DNA from: Pelodera strongyloides
Lineage: Eukaryota > Nematoda > Chromadorea > Rhabditida > Rhabditidae
NCBI GenBank assembly: GCA_036852015.1
Contig: JAANDG010000384.1
Coordinates: 62,001-126,000 of the forward strand
Direction of reading: 5' to 3'
DNA: 64,000 nt
Under the pieces are notes generated by a model, which was given only the letters and a program-made list of their open reading frames with translations, made no database searches and had not been told where the DNA came from. Of the stretch, positions 36,167 through 49,259 are shown piece after piece. Positions within the stretch are counted from its first letter, which is position 1, and every line of letters starts with the position of its first letter. The position numbers and the translations under genes are program-made.

Positions 36167-36846
36167 TGTTCACGTTCCGGCTGGGTTGTAAGTAGCTGGA
36201 ATGAAATTCGCTCACGGATCTTTCTTAGGTTTACAAGGTTTCTTATCGCCCATTCCTTTGTGATAACTGCTTTCCATTTGGAAAACCGCGTGTTTAGCAC
36301 CGTTTTGATGAATTATCACTTAATTTTTTTCTGAAGAAGCACAAAGAACAATGCGGTCTTTGTGGACTAAACCAAGCAACTTACAATACAGCTTTCAACA
36401 TTACACATTATGTTCAGGGATGTTTGGCGCAACAATTTGAGCACAATATTTGAATTTATTAGAACTATCGTGCAAAAAGAGAGCTTGGAAACTTCTACTG
36501 CATACTAAAACATTGAGCTTTTATTCGGGGCGCTCATGGACCCTGAAAGGTGGCGGAAGTGAAAAGAACTTTTCTGTACAAACTTTCCATTCTCTCTTTA
36601 TTGTATGTATTCGTATCGACGCTATGATCATTGCTTCCAAATTGATTATTATTGACGCGATTTCTCGTGTTTCGAATTGAAACTCAGAAAATGCGTTTAC
36701 AGAAACAAAATTGGCAAAAGCTAGACGTGCCGATGCAATCGGTCGAACAATGTTTTGTGATTACAGCAACGAGCAATACATATGAAAATGATTTATTAAA
36801 CGTTTTACAAAAAAATCAAGACATGACAATGCAAAGGTGTGTTTAT

Positions 36847-37885
36847 TTAGATGAGGGAGTATTTGCAGTCCTGGTGCATGATCTTCTTGCACACCTTCGC
36901 TGGATCCTCCTCGGTTTCGGCAATAACCTAAATAATTGGTTGTTTTAATTTTCCGTTGGTTTAATTCCAGCCTAAGAGAAATTTTATTTTTTTTTCTAAA
37001 CACACCCCTATTGTGATTTTAGGAAAAATCACAACGCATGTAACGGATAATAACACAAAAAAAATGGAAGAAAGATCAACCTGATGTGCGACGTCATCAA
37101 CAACAGTTCTGCAGAGTCCGTCTCCAACGGTCTGTGGTTTGAACTCCTTGTCGCAGTAGAGCTCGAGCTCGTGCTCGCAGTAGGCCTGAAATTTGGGAGA
37201 TTGTCATATCTGTACAATACCATCAGCAAAAGCAACCATGTTGGTTTCGGTTGTACTTTCTTAACAGTCGTTGGTCCTTGTATGTATCAATTAAACATGT
37301 TAAAAACTACCTCTCCGCACTCTTCGTAGGTCTCGACGATCTCCACCATGTCCAAGCAAATATCACATGCTGTTACGGCACCCACTGCAACATGTAGGGA
37401 AGTTAACTGACGCAATTGGAGTAGTACTACTGTCATTTAGGAAAGGAAGATATTTTAGCAGAGGATTGTTGCAATGTTACTGACTCACCGATTGGGTTGG
37501 CGTTCTTCCACTTCTTGACAACGGTCACAGCACCACAGTTATCCAATTGATTGGGCTTGTGCATTTCCTTATGGTCGGCTGGCATGCAAAGACCGACAGC
37601 CACAAGGCATACTGAAATGGATTTGATAATTCCTTACAAACGAACAGGGATGCAAGAATCTAGCTCATATCTACGTATTATCAATTTAATAAAATATTTA
37701 TAACGAGATATTTCTTTCTGAAGGATCAATAACATAGAGCAATAATGTTGCGAAACTCTTAATGCTAGCTTGCAGCTAACCTTTATTGCGCCATGCTAAT
37801 ATGTGTATATAAACTTAGTAATTATGAGCAGATTTGCATAAAGGCTGGTAACAAACAACATACGCAAAACTCCGACGGTTTTCAT
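36847..37885 (-). CDS. saposin-like secreted protein, copy B
   Basis: Five exons: 37864-37885, 37489-37611, 37311-37384, 37081-37185, 36847-36927. They total 134 aa. Exon structure, phases and the last three exon lengths (74, 105, 81 bp) match copy A exactly, so the pair is a tandem duplication. The signal peptide is MKTVGVL plus LCLVAVGLCM. The saposin domain starts TACDICLDMVEIVETYEECG, with further cysteines in AYCEHELELYCDKEF, GLCRTVV, VCKKIM and HQDCKY. Copy B has an extra Cys pair in the middle (YCEHELELYC) compared with copy A. AATAAA (minus) is near 36794. A perfect TGATAAGA site lies 80 bp upstream of the ATG. Confidence 0.9.
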
Positions 37886-37965
37886 GGTTCGTGCAGTCAA
37901 GGTGATCCTGGTGAAAACAGAAGCAGCTAGAATTTATCGCCCAATTCGACCCAGTTTTATTGCCT

Positions 37966-37973
37966 TCTTATCA
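37966..37973 (-). promoter_or_regulatory. GATA site TGATAAGA upstream of saposin copy B
   Basis: TGATAAGA is read on the minus strand about 80 bp upstream of the start codon. It matches the core of the C. elegans intestinal ELT-2 site. A second GATAAA lies near 37935. Confidence 0.5.
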
Positions 37974-40318
37974 TGAATGGCATGCACACGCAAGTACAAT
38001 GCGGATCAAAGAAGTGGAGATTAATTTGGTGAAAGTGAGCGATTAAATACTTATAAACAACTGATGGGAACGTCATTGTGTGTGGCGAAACTGAGCACTC
38101 ATAATTAACATTCCTTATAAAGGGGATCTTTTTCGAATAAGCATTTTAAGTTCGCAATGGAGCAATAGGCTGGAGAACGAACAAATAAACGACTGGAAAA
38201 AAAACACTAAAATTATTAAAATTCCAAGAAAATTTGTGATCTGTGAACATAAAAATACTGCCTTTCCTTATGTGACTGACGACGTTATTGACTTGCTTTT
38301 TGTTTCACTAGTGGAAAAGTTGTTTATTTTCATCATATGCATCGTTATATTATCCATGCTATGTCTCAATTTTTCCTATCGTTTCATTTCGAAAGTAGTC
38401 AAAAACTTTTATTTATTGCAATTCAGAACCATTCTTGCTCAAATGATTGTAATTTTCCCTTCCGAAAATAAAGACTGCTGTGTCTAGTTTGATGTCCGCC
38501 ATAAAAAGATTGCAACGCGTTTTTGTTTGCTGAAAATTCCAACAAAAAAGGTTTTCCACGGTATTGGTGTGTGTAAGATGGGGGTCTGCATACTGACGAG
38601 TACGTGTATGCCCATAGAATGTCATCATACGTCCACGTTAGTGCAAACAAAAAGCATTGAATTAGCCCTGCTTCCTGTGTTGGCTTTACCTTTACCCAAC
38701 AGTTATCGAATATGTATTAATTTCCATAAAGCTTAAGTGGCACATCCTCACAGGTCATTAATATCCATTGGAAAGAAGATACCTGTGGCATTTGACTTTT
38801 CGTTGTAAGAAAGCGAGCTGAATGAGAGTCTTGGCTAGTTGGCCAGATGCCAGGCAAGTGTCCGCGGGCTAACAACTGACGATATATATCTAGTTAGAGG
38901 ATGCCGCTTCGTTTGATATATCCGGTCTATTAGTTTGGTTTTATATCACTTTATTTTTTGTATTCAAGCACTACATACATATGTTGGTTTCGTAGCTCGA
39001 AAAGCTCGTCGAAGAGTTCAATTGACTGGCACAGACTGTCATTTCTACGTAAACGGTAATCCATTGTACCGCACAACTTTCACCGCTTTCGTTACGGCTT
39101 AGCACCTTCATTCAATCCAATCCCCGAGGCATAAACAGTAGAGCAAGGACGTCGGGAGTTCTCGAGCGAGACGCAACAGAGAGCACACCTTATTTCTGAA
39201 ATTGTAAAATATGTGTTCGCCGAATATACGGCCTATGAGTTTCTTCTCCCTTCTGCTCCATTTATAATAATTTTGTCGAAAAGATTCTGAACATCCAAGA
39301 TTAATGTTGAATCGTTTAGTTGAGAGAGATTGTTACTCAATCTATTATGTCGCGTGTGATAAGTTTCGTTGTGAATGTATTACAAAGCGGTAGTAGAGGA
39401 TATTATGTTGGGTAAAGGAATTACTGGAACAATATTTAGTTGTTTCCAATCATTTGGGCAACCTTTTTACTCTCCTATAACCGCAGATGCTAAGCTTCTG
39501 AAAGCAGACGTAAAACTAGTTGAAAACCACCACCACACAAAGAACCAGTTTCATACCATCCGTATATTTATCGCACACACAAAAAAGCAACAAAAACAGG
39601 CGAACAAGATAATGCGTTCAACATACATTTTATCAATTCTGTTATTTAATTTGAAAAGTAGGTTGTGCTAATTGTATGTACTCTATTCGAGCAATTGCTC
39701 ATTTTAATGATCTTTTGATGTCATGCGGATTTTTTACGACAAAATGCAGAGCATACATGTGTGCACCAGCTGAGCAGTGCACACGCTTGGATAGGAAGCA
39801 AATTTTGAAAAATGAAATTGAAATTCGAAAATAACAAAGCAACACGTATTGAAATCACCCATATATGAACTTCCTCCGTTCTTTCTCCTTGCACAATTTT
39901 TTATCTGATAGAAACGATACACATGTTCTCGTAGGAAAATGCAAAAGAAGTCATTATATATGCAGTGTAGCGGTCACCCGATTTAGTCTTTCCATACAAT
40001 TTTTACTAGGAAGTACTTCAAACTGATCTTGGAGTAGTTCGCGAAAATCATGAGAAAATCATTGTGTCAATTTACCACTTTTGTTTTTATTTTAATTAAT
40101 ACTTTCCTTCTATGGCAAACTGCTTGTCACTTATGCACCATTGACTAATTGTTGTGATTTGTCACCACGTATGTCTCCGGCGCAGGCAATTTGCGTATAC
40201 TCACTGAGTACGAATGCGCGAATTTGAATTAGAACAATGCCATCTACTCGAAGTCTAGTTTTATATTCCATTAGTTTATTTCAAAAATGCTAGATCGTTT
40301 CGTGCTATGATTCTTTCA

Positions 40319-40372
40319 CTCTGTTTCATATTGTTTATTCGAATTCTCTGTTTCATATTGTTCATTCGAATT
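40319..40372. repeat. 27-bp tandem duplication
   Basis: CTCTGTTTCATATTGTTTATTCGAATT is repeated once with a single T/C difference. The motif is 27 bp and the two units are adjacent. Confidence 0.9.
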
Positions 40373-40447
40373 CATGGTATTTTGAAAATTGGTCGTATTT
40401 GATTCTTTTCTAAGTATCAATCTATGGCGGATGGGTATATAGTGACC

Positions 40448-40725
40448 CTAGTGGTGCGCACCACCTAATAGACTCCATCCGGTAAGGGACCCATTGATTT
40501 TGCGGGAAGGCAGCAGTAGCTTCCCAATTGGAAAGTGCCTAGTTCGAGCAACACATTCACCGAACCTCGATGCCAATAGGCCTTTATTTCCTTTATTGTA
40601 AAATGTGCAATTTTGAAGCACTGCCAAATTTCCTTTTTTTCCGAATGAAAACGTAAGTCGCTGTCCAATTTGTGTTATCTGCTCATCGTAGCTACCATTG
40701 TCGGAAGCGGCCTCGGCTGGCAATT
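40448..40725 (-). pseudogene. FLYWCH-like zinc-finger fragment
   Basis: An open frame follows a possible acceptor (AAAATCAG) and runs to TAG at 40448. It reads SFGKKGNLAVLQNCTFYNKG and then FGECVARTRHFPIG, resembling the FLYWCH pattern (strand, G-K-x-L, aromatic pair, C-x-A-R). The central W-x-C of the canonical finger is not visible, so the domain is degenerate or misread. FLYWCH domains occur in nematode MULE-type transposons and in FLH transcription factors. No other exons were found, so a transposon relic is the likeliest reading. The identification is tentative. Confidence 0.3.
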
Positions 40726-43700
40726 CTGATTTTATCGGTCATCTTCCGGCGCATTAGACACTACATTAGAGGATTACGGCGTTATTGCTTCTGTTACATT
40801 CGGTTAATGGGTGTGACAAGGAATGTAGCGAAGCTATGTTTACATTGAGCTTTGCTGTGGCTCATCAATAACATAATGTATTCGTAAAATTTAGATATCC
40901 TGATAGCAAATTGTATCAATGAGAACAGAGCAATTAGAACTACACGCAAGCTGTTCACCTTTGTGCTGTGCGAAGCATCCTAATTTAATTACTTGGCTAG
41001 TCTATTCATGGTGTTGTTCTGTAAATGGGCTTGGAGTAGACGGTGTTGGCTTGACCGTTTGTGCTCTGTAATTTAGTTCCAAAAGCTGAGAAATAGTGTG
41101 CATATTCGGAGACGGAGACACTACATCTGGTCTTATCCAGTTAATAAGGGACCTCCACCGACGAGGCTCCAGCCGGCACGCACCCTCTAAACCCAGTCAC
41201 TCGCTCTATGCAAATTCGTTATTCTTCGCAGAAGGACATTACGTCACGCAACGCATTTCGCATGAAATTTTGAATTCAAGAAAGCCTCGTTTCTTTGATT
41301 TCTCTTGTATTTACTTGGTACATAGATAAACACACAATGAGTTGGCAAAAGTTGTTTGGAACGAGGATTTTGGCACGATATATGTAGGTTCATCGAGTAC
41401 TTAATTTGTTATTCGTATAGCAGCATTTGCTCTTTTCCGTCTTCCTGTTTTAAGTAATTTTTTAGTATTTTCAGTCTTCCTGTTAAATCAAAATGTTTGA
41501 GTCATTTTGAATACCTCCGTTGAACAACTTCGAATTTTGGTCGTGATTTGTTAAAACAAAAACACTCAGGTCTTTCTAATAACCTTGTGTGCAAGAAAAC
41601 AACGACTAGAAATCAGCCATGTAAATACTGCATATTTCACCAATTTGTTGCAGAGTTTTTTTTATATTGACAAACTATTGGGTTTAGAGGCCAACGCTGT
41701 GAAACGGCGTTTTTCTATGTACACATATGTTAGCAGGAGCTCTCAAGGGATATAAATGACCCACTACGAGCTAGACGCAAAATGAACACTGGGTCAGTCA
41801 GTAGTAACAATCTTACGACCAACGCTAGTGATCGGCATATTTTTTTTACATCTGAACTTTGCTCTTACTTAGCTAACATACGTACTGCCTTCATTAATTT
41901 GACGATATTGCGAACTCATTTCTTCTGATCGGTGTTGGTTTTTCGAAAACAAATGCGTCTATTCTGTTATTATATTAATCGTGACCAAGAATTATTGTTT
42001 CAACGTTTCTCAAAAAACGAAACTGAAAAGATTAGCATGAAATCTCACCAGCAGTTTACTTCTAAACTGTACTATATGTGGACTAAAGTTCTGCAGGCGA
42101 AATCCGTCTAATACAATGTTATCCCGATTGCCACCCCCTCTTTTTTGACAGGAAATTTTTCACGCGTCCATAATTTATGCACGAGAAAATTGCGGGGTCA
42201 GTTGAGTGAATTCGCTCAACGGGAAAATATCGAATACGATCGGACTTGCTTCACTGCATGAGCTTTCAAATGGGAAGGGAATCTAGAATTTGCTGGGCCT
42301 TAGTTCCCGAGCCCAGATTGCTACCGTATGGCTCTTCAACAAATTTTCTCGTATGACATTGATCTCCATTTTAAATATAATGAAAATATTGTTCATAACG
42401 TCAGCAAAACCAAAATTTGAATATTCTCATTTACGCGGCTTTTTGTAAAAGTGCAATGCTCGGCCCATAAACTCTGGGATGGAAAAGTAGTTTATGTCAA
42501 GCGCTGCGCAGTGTTGTATTAGTATTGTGAGAGCATCGCTTTTCCGACCAGGACTTACCTTTTTTGGTTTCAAATCTTTCACGAAATCGGAATTTGTCAG
42601 TGCGTATCTTTGTCTTCTTTCAATACTTATATAAGCACTGAATCTCACGCTAGCTTTTTAACTTTCAATGCACAAAATTACTGAATAAATAAGCTCATGG
42701 AGCTTAGCTATGCTGAGACAGAAATCACTGCTTGTAAAACATTTCTTGTTTATACATATCTCTTAACTATTATTCTTTTTTTTTTTAAATTATGCGTATC
42801 TCTCAACTCGAAAGATTAATAAAATTACGAATGGAACATTGTATAACAGTAGTATCAACCCTTGTGTCACTCTCTAGTGAGACGTCCCATTTTCTTCGGT
42901 GAGTTATGGGCCCGTTCAATTCCCCAGACATTTTCCCTTGCATGGAAAATAAACATTACTACGAATGCTAGTTTAAATTACACCCTAACACAAACTATGT
43001 GCATCAGCTCACTCAAATTCAAATTATGCAAATTTCCTTCGGCGTGTGTGCGCGGCGTTGAGATAAGTGTTTACTCGACCTGACTGCTGGCAAACAGATC
43101 CTTCTGTGTGCAGGTATAAACTAGCTCATCACGGTGATTGTTTAGAATTGTGACTTAAGACCCCTCTGTTTTTTTGTGGCAGAGAGAGAGAGAGCCAGAG
43201 AGAGAGAAAACATTGAAACTTCTTCTTCTTTTTTATACTCAATTTCTCTCCAGTCGTTTGGGTGATTTATTCTCAAATGATCATCCATCTTTTGTGTCAA
43301 TGAATCGTTCTACGCTTCGCCTTTCTCTTTATATACGTTTGAAAGTGTGAGCTGAAGAACTTTAAATCATTAGTTTTTAATATCTTGATATGGCCTTGAC
43401 TGTTGACAGTCAAGCCTTGACTGTTGACAGTCATCTTGATATGGCCTTGACTGAGAATAGCCGTCTTCACGGAGTACATATTTTTACAAGATGTGAAGAA
43501 ATATGCAAGTTTAGGAAGTGTACACTCTATGTCATATGTTTGCCAAATATATATATATACCCTTATGTCCATATGTATACCCTTTTCAATATCTACTATT
43601 TTCCGGTCGAACATGACATCCATAAAACAAAAGCTTGTCCTCTTATTGCTGACCAGACCAGAGTGCGGCTGTGTCATCAATGTCCCATTCTTTATGGTCC

Positions 43701-46590
43701 TCTTTTCCGTTCAATATCCAACTGGACACTAAGTGCCCTTTCGGAATGACCACTGTTGAATGAATAAACGAGTGCCCCTCTATCCTCAGCTACCATCCAT
43801 ATATTTATTCATTAATGTCTGTGAGTTACTTACGATTAATTTACTTTCTAGTTACTACTATTCAGTGGCAATTTTACTAGTTTGAAGCTACTTTTGAACA
43901 GCACTCATTTCGAGCTTCGAAACCAGCACCTCGAAACAGTTATACATAGCGCTTTTCCTTTTTCAATTACATGCCGTGCAAAGTTCAGCGGGATAATTAC
44001 AATGTTGTCAATAATGCATCTTTGCTTGTGTTTTATTTTTAAATTTGTACCACCTGGTTGGTGGTAAGATGGTGCTTACCTTTGTGGTTTTTACTGCCAG
44101 CTCAGATCTTAATCTGTCCGCGTCTGCCTTTCCCTGGTAAACGACACCCTTTTCCAACCATCGCTGCCTCTCTACGCAAAATGACTCATTCAATATCTAT
44201 CCTCTGTTCGCCTATGCATAAATTTCACCGAGTATTGACCGCTACCACTACAACCAGTATTTCTCATCCATCTGCATTTTTAGAAATATGTAAAGTTATG
44301 ATTTTAGTTTGCATCGCAATTTTCAGCTTTTATCCAAAAAAAAAAACAAGACGGACTGTATTTATGTTTGCAGTGATTAAAGATAAAAACGTCAAGCATC
44401 CGGCGACAACAGTTTATTACAATATCTTCTTAAAAATTACTTCCGGTTGCTGGGTTTAATTAATTTCTTTTTCTTTCATATTTTCTACCGACATGCGTAT
44501 AGATTATGTGGTGTTATGTTTAATTAACTTTATATTTTAAAATTGCCATCAATTTCAATTTTCTCGGGATTAGTCACCATCAACAATTGCTGTATCCATT
44601 CGCGATGGCTCTCTCCTTTTTGAGGAAGTCCTACCATTTTAATGACCTCGATTTCGCAATCGTTTCGCCATAGAAAGTGGACAAGCTAGGGGTCAGGCTC
44701 AAAATTTTTCACACTTGCGTGTGCACCCAATTTTCCTCACTTTAAATATGTGCCGGTAGCGTAAAAATCTGTCACTGATCTCTTGAACAGAATTTATTGA
44801 AATTAAATAAGCTTGAACGTAATTTATACACTTTACCACCATTGCATATTGAACTCATATTACGACTCTCAATTTTAGAGTGGTGTTCCAATTTAGCTTT
44901 GAAAACGTTTATTGAATAAGTACAGTTTGTCTCCCAGACCACCCGAAACCACTAACTTTTTGCTCGTATATATCGGCGGGGAATTGTAATGCGACCGTAA
45001 GTCGCGCAGTGAGAGTTTAGCCAGGCCCGTTCCATACGGCTCACCCGTTTCTAGGTTACTTTAATAATTTCCCTCCCCTGTCTTCCATGACACCTTTGAA
45101 AGACATCATATTGGATCACTTAAGAAATTCTTTAAGGATAATCATTTCATCATTCCGGATCTCGGTGTCTTGTAAATTTGAAATTCCCAATAATTTCGTA
45201 GAAGACCATTTATGTGATAATATTCAGAAGAAAATAATGACACTTCAAAAAAAAAGCGATCAACCTTATGGAATTTAACGTGCCAATTAACGACCTTTTT
45301 ATTCTATCGCACCTATTTGAGGATATTCTCCAATAAAAGTGGCCGCAGACCTTTTTTTGTCGAACCCTGGTGCACGCGCTGTTTTTGTATATGTGAGGGG
45401 CCGGCATATCGCCATATGGAAATCGGGTTCTAACCTAGTGTCAAATTACATATAAAGGATTTCCAATCACTGCGTATTGAAGAATTTTACAGTCGGTGTT
45501 TCGTATCCGTGTCAAATCCTGAGATGCTAGGTGAAATTTTGTGTTTCTGTCTTTTCCTAGTATTCGTACACACTTTCTTCATTTTCTTATTTTTATTTTT
45601 AAATAAAGAGCTTAACTTATCAATATACACATGTCCGTTACTTCTTATTTTATTATGAATTCCATGAATGAACAAATGCCGCACTTTCTCATGACACATT
45701 TTTTGCTATTTTTTTTTGCTTATGTAATGTTCCCAGTTGAAGAGCCCTCATTGACGTTACCGCACAAAAAAAAAGATGCGAAACAAGTGTTCCGCGAAAT
45801 CTACATGCAATAATACCCTCGCCTTATAAACATACATATCCTTCTTCTTTAGAAAGAAACCCCAAAACTCGTAAGGCAGGTTCCCTCAATGCAAGTAATG
45901 TTATGTAGGTTCCCTACATGCATATACTATGTACTTACTCCACATTATTACGCGCATGCAACTAGTTGTCTTAATTTACGTTTTTTTAATACGCATAATT
46001 TTTTCTACGTTACATTAGGTTCAACTGAAAATCCTTTTCGCAGTGTTCAGGTTGATTTATAGCTGCTGAATTGTCCATCCGCTTCATAATAAATGGTCCA
46101 TATGACCTTGGTTCATTAGTTAGCAGTTCAAAGGGAACGGGTGACACATTGATATATCTGAGGGTGCATGTAATTTTCTTGCGACACGTCAAAACGAAAT
46201 GAATGACTCACACGTAGGGTCTCGTTTCTACTCTTAATTAGACATGATCGGACTGCTTTACTTCGATCCCCTTTAAAGGCAGCTCGTAATGTGAAATCTG
46301 ACAAGATCTCTCTTTTTCTTTCCTGCATAATATATTTTACACCTAGAAACGGTCAGATCAAGCTTCCCCAGTTCAATGGTGCATGCCTAATTGCTCTCGT
46401 GGTTAGATAGTTATTACACGTGTTTTTTTTCAACTGCTGAGGCCGTTAAAAACTTCCCGTAGTTTAGAAATTATCCCCCCCCCCCCTTTTTGGGCTGGTT
46501 TCGAAAAAAAGAGGCATGGCCATTTTTCGTGAGGATGTTTCTTGTGCACGGTTTTTTTTTTTAATGTGATGTCTGCTATGTTCTGTGATT
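40726..46590. other. gene-poor stretch with isolated exon-like segments
   Basis: Minus-strand segment 42559-42649 reads RFSAYISIERRQRYALTNSD between CTAG and AAG|GTAAGTCC. Minus-strand segment 44080-44196 reads SFCVERQRWLEKGVVYQGK between ATAG and AAG|GTAAGCACC. Both have exon-like borders and codon use and could belong to one gene with long introns, but no start, stop or domain links them. A TATA-like GATATAAATG at 41749 precedes a 52-codon ATG frame at 41782. The rest is AT-rich and unassigned. Confidence 0.3.
43382..43453. repeat. nested short direct repeats
   Basis: ATCTTGATATGGCCTTGACTG occurs at both ends (43382 and 43433). Between them GCCTTGACTGTTGACAGTCA-like units are repeated, each containing the small palindrome TGACTGTTGACAGTCA. 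Confidence 0.9.
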
Positions 46591-46599
46591 ACTACGTTC

Positions 46600-46740
46600 T
46601 CGGACGCGCAGACGCGCGCGTAGCTAGCCGCGCAAATTGGAGTGCACGCGTAGCTAGCCGCGCTTTTGTGAACGCGCGCGTACTTTGGCGCGTTCCGCGC
46701 AGTTTGCAAAGTACGCGGGTAGGTGCGCGGTAAATTCGGG
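46600..46740. repeat. CpG-rich repeat block with hairpin
   Basis: CGCGTAGCTAGCCGCGC occurs at 46617-46633 and again at 46647-46663. GCGTACTTTG (46678-46687) and CAAAGTACGC (46707-46716) form an inverted pair. The very high CpG content contrasts with the AT-rich surroundings. TCGGACGCGCAG at 46600 is the exact reverse complement of 49335-49346. Confidence 0.8.
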
Positions 46741-47056
46741 TTTCTATTTGATGCGCGGAGTACCGTACCCAGCATACTGTATTTGCCGCAAAAGTGCGGA
46801 CAGAGAGCGCAAAAGTGCACAGAGAGTGCACAAATTTTCTTTCGAACTGATTTTTGGAGTACATTTTGTTAAACTGTGTTGGTATTGTTTACTTCTTATG
46901 TTTAACTTTACTGTTAGTGTGTCGTTAAAGTTACAGCAAATTGTTCCAGTTTATGGCGTCCAGCGTTTGCCACGAATGTTGCCCGAGTGCGCTCATATCC
47001 TTTTTGTGCTGTTATGCATTATACATACATTTTTTTTAAGTAGATGGCTTCTCATT

Positions 47057-48238
47057 ATGGACGGACCGGTTCCTCGATCGGCGCTTCGAATGCACCACAG
47101 TACATGTTCAAGTAGGTATGTTTTATAGTTTCTTCAATATAAAGGCATTAGACAATCAAGTGTGCTTGCATTGTGTAATTATTTGATAAGCAAATGCTAC
47201 TACTTGGGCACAAGAAGCTCTAAAATGAAAGCTCTAAAATGTGACGGTGCTTAGTAAGCAAGTGCCGGTTTTGTCCTTTTTAGGCTATGAGGCGCCATAA
47301 GCCCTTTCGCATAACTGCTTATTTTATTTATTTCTGCAGTCACAAATGTTCTAGATTTCAATGGATATCACAGGCCTCCCATTGTTAAGGCGATTGCACA
47401 AATTCATGACGTCCAGGTAGTGTATTTTCTGTAATACTTCGCCCTATTTACTTATGTAGTCTTCGTGCAATCGAGTCTTCTGGATGTATTCATTCTGGAT
47501 AGTGTTTATTTAAACTTTTCCCCATCGGTATGTGTTTCTTTATGCCAGCTGCAAGGGTTGAATTCACCAGCTTCCCTGGTAGGGTCACCATTCGATTGCC
47601 TGATAGGGAAATACTGTATTTTGCCTTGCTACTCTCGCTTTCTAATCTCTAATCTCCTCAGTGAACAATCAACGCAGTTCTTCGGGGAGATCAAATGGTA
47701 AATATTTCCTCAAGATTTTGCATTCTCAAAGTTTTAGGTTTAATTGTGGCTACAAAAATCGCTGCAGGTGCTCCCCAAGGAATGGTTTTCCAGAAGACCT
47801 GCTCGGATGGATCAATTGAAATAGTTTTATTAGGTATGTGCTGCTGTATGTTGTTATTAGGTATCTAAATCCATAGTTGCTTTTGCGTATAACTTAAGCC
47901 GAGCCGAATTTGTGCAAAATATTTATGTTAAAAGCCATTATGTTGGGCGACAATGTATTCAATTCAGGTCGCAAACAAATCCCTCTGTTGGAGACGAGTG
48001 CAATCTACATTCAACAGGTAATAAGGGCTTATTTGCTTTATAGCGTAGACGCCCTTATTATAATATTATTTAAATGTAGTAGTATGTAGCTTATGATATT
48101 ATGTAGGTCTAGGCTTATGTAATAACTGAGGGTCGCTAGATACTCTATTGAGTGACAATAAATAAGATAAACAGTAATTAAGTTGTGTAATTAAGTAGTG
48201 TTTCTTTCTATTTTCAGGTTTATTTGCGAAGTTTTTGA
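47057..48238 (+). CDS. exon cluster of an unrecognised gene, incomplete model
   Basis: Two in-phase groups are seen. The first is 47057-47111 (start MDGPVPRSALRM) joined to 47340-47416, reading LDFNGYHRPPIVKAIAQIHD. The second is 47662-47697, 47768-47833 (GAPQGMVFQKTCSDGSIEIV), 47968-48017 (RKQIPLLETSAIYIQQ) and 48218-48238, ending in a stop. All borders have good splice signals. The link between 47416 and 47662 does not keep phase, so an exon is missed or the gene is broken; a candidate lies near 47551. ATG at 47043 opens a different frame that cannot be spliced on. No domain is recognised. The gene sits between two CpG-rich hairpin blocks. Confidence 0.35.
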
Positions 48239-49259
48239 CTGTGGATGGGCAAAGGAATAACCACAGAACTCATGAATGAGGAATGGGCGTTGAAAACTCA
48301 CTGGGATGCGGTAGGAGTCCGTTCGAGGAGCAATAATGGTGGTTTCCGAGCTGCTCAACAAACCTTGTCACTCCTGACTTGTTGTGAGCGCTTGGTGATT
48401 AAAAATTTCATTGTTTTATTAGCGATATTGTTAAGTTCGAGCCACTTGTGTTGTCCCCGCTACATCAGTATCATTTGACTATGTTATCCTGCGAATTGTT
48501 AATTTAGCAGTAGTTTTTATTTGCTAGACTCATTTATTAAATAGCACCAGTATAATGTGCATCCGGAGCTTATTATCAGATTGCTGGTTATTACTGTTAT
48601 TATCAGATTGGTCTACTACGTCATTTTCCCTATGTTAATCCAGCTAGTCTCATCCTAGTTCCTAGTAACATAACTGGTTTGTTGTTTTATTTTGTACATT
48701 TATACATCTAATCTATTTTCTATAGTTTTATACTCTGATCTGGGTTGCACAAGTAGGAAGAGGATTTATTTTGCCCCATTGACACTGGCAATCATTGGAA
48801 TTAATGCCTTTTATTGTTCATATTTGACATGTTATTAGATGCCTTATTTTTCTTCAGCAACGCACTAGTTACCCTGTACGAACTCCTTGTAATCTCTGCG
48901 TGTTATATTTTCTATCGTTCTATGGTTAGAGTTTATTTATATTGCAGCTACGTACTTTTTGATATTTTAGTTAGGTGTTATTTATATATCTCGTGACATA
49001 TTGTTTTATTTACTTATTCCTAGCGCCAGCCGGTACAATTAAGGCTCCTACAGAATTACCATACGCTCCTCATTGAATACAAGTTTGTTTGGTTACTATA
49101 TTTATGTTTTAGTTGTTATTATATTGTGTTAAGACTATTTACGCAAATAAACTAATTTATTCCTTTTTTGTGGTTTTTATTTGGGTTTTATGTGGTTTTA
49201 ATAGGAGGAAAAGTGCGAAAAGGGTGCGAGGGGAAGGCATTGTGCATGCACGTGGTCCG

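Larger units (their letters stand above)
37886..40447. other. gene-poor stretch
   Basis: The saposin B promoter and AT-rich sequence. A short minus-strand ATG frame near 39100 (MKVLSRNESGESCAVQW...) ends at 38970. It may be a first exon but no partner was found. Other open frames look like chance. Confidence 0.4.

Noticed and set aside
43297..43680. 127-codon minus-strand frame
   Set aside because: It runs through the short direct repeats at 43382-43453 and has repetitive low-information sequence.
46464..47128. Arg/Ala-rich frames of 90-147 codons on both strands
   Set aside because: They arise from stop-poor CpG-rich repeat DNA, with several frames open at once.
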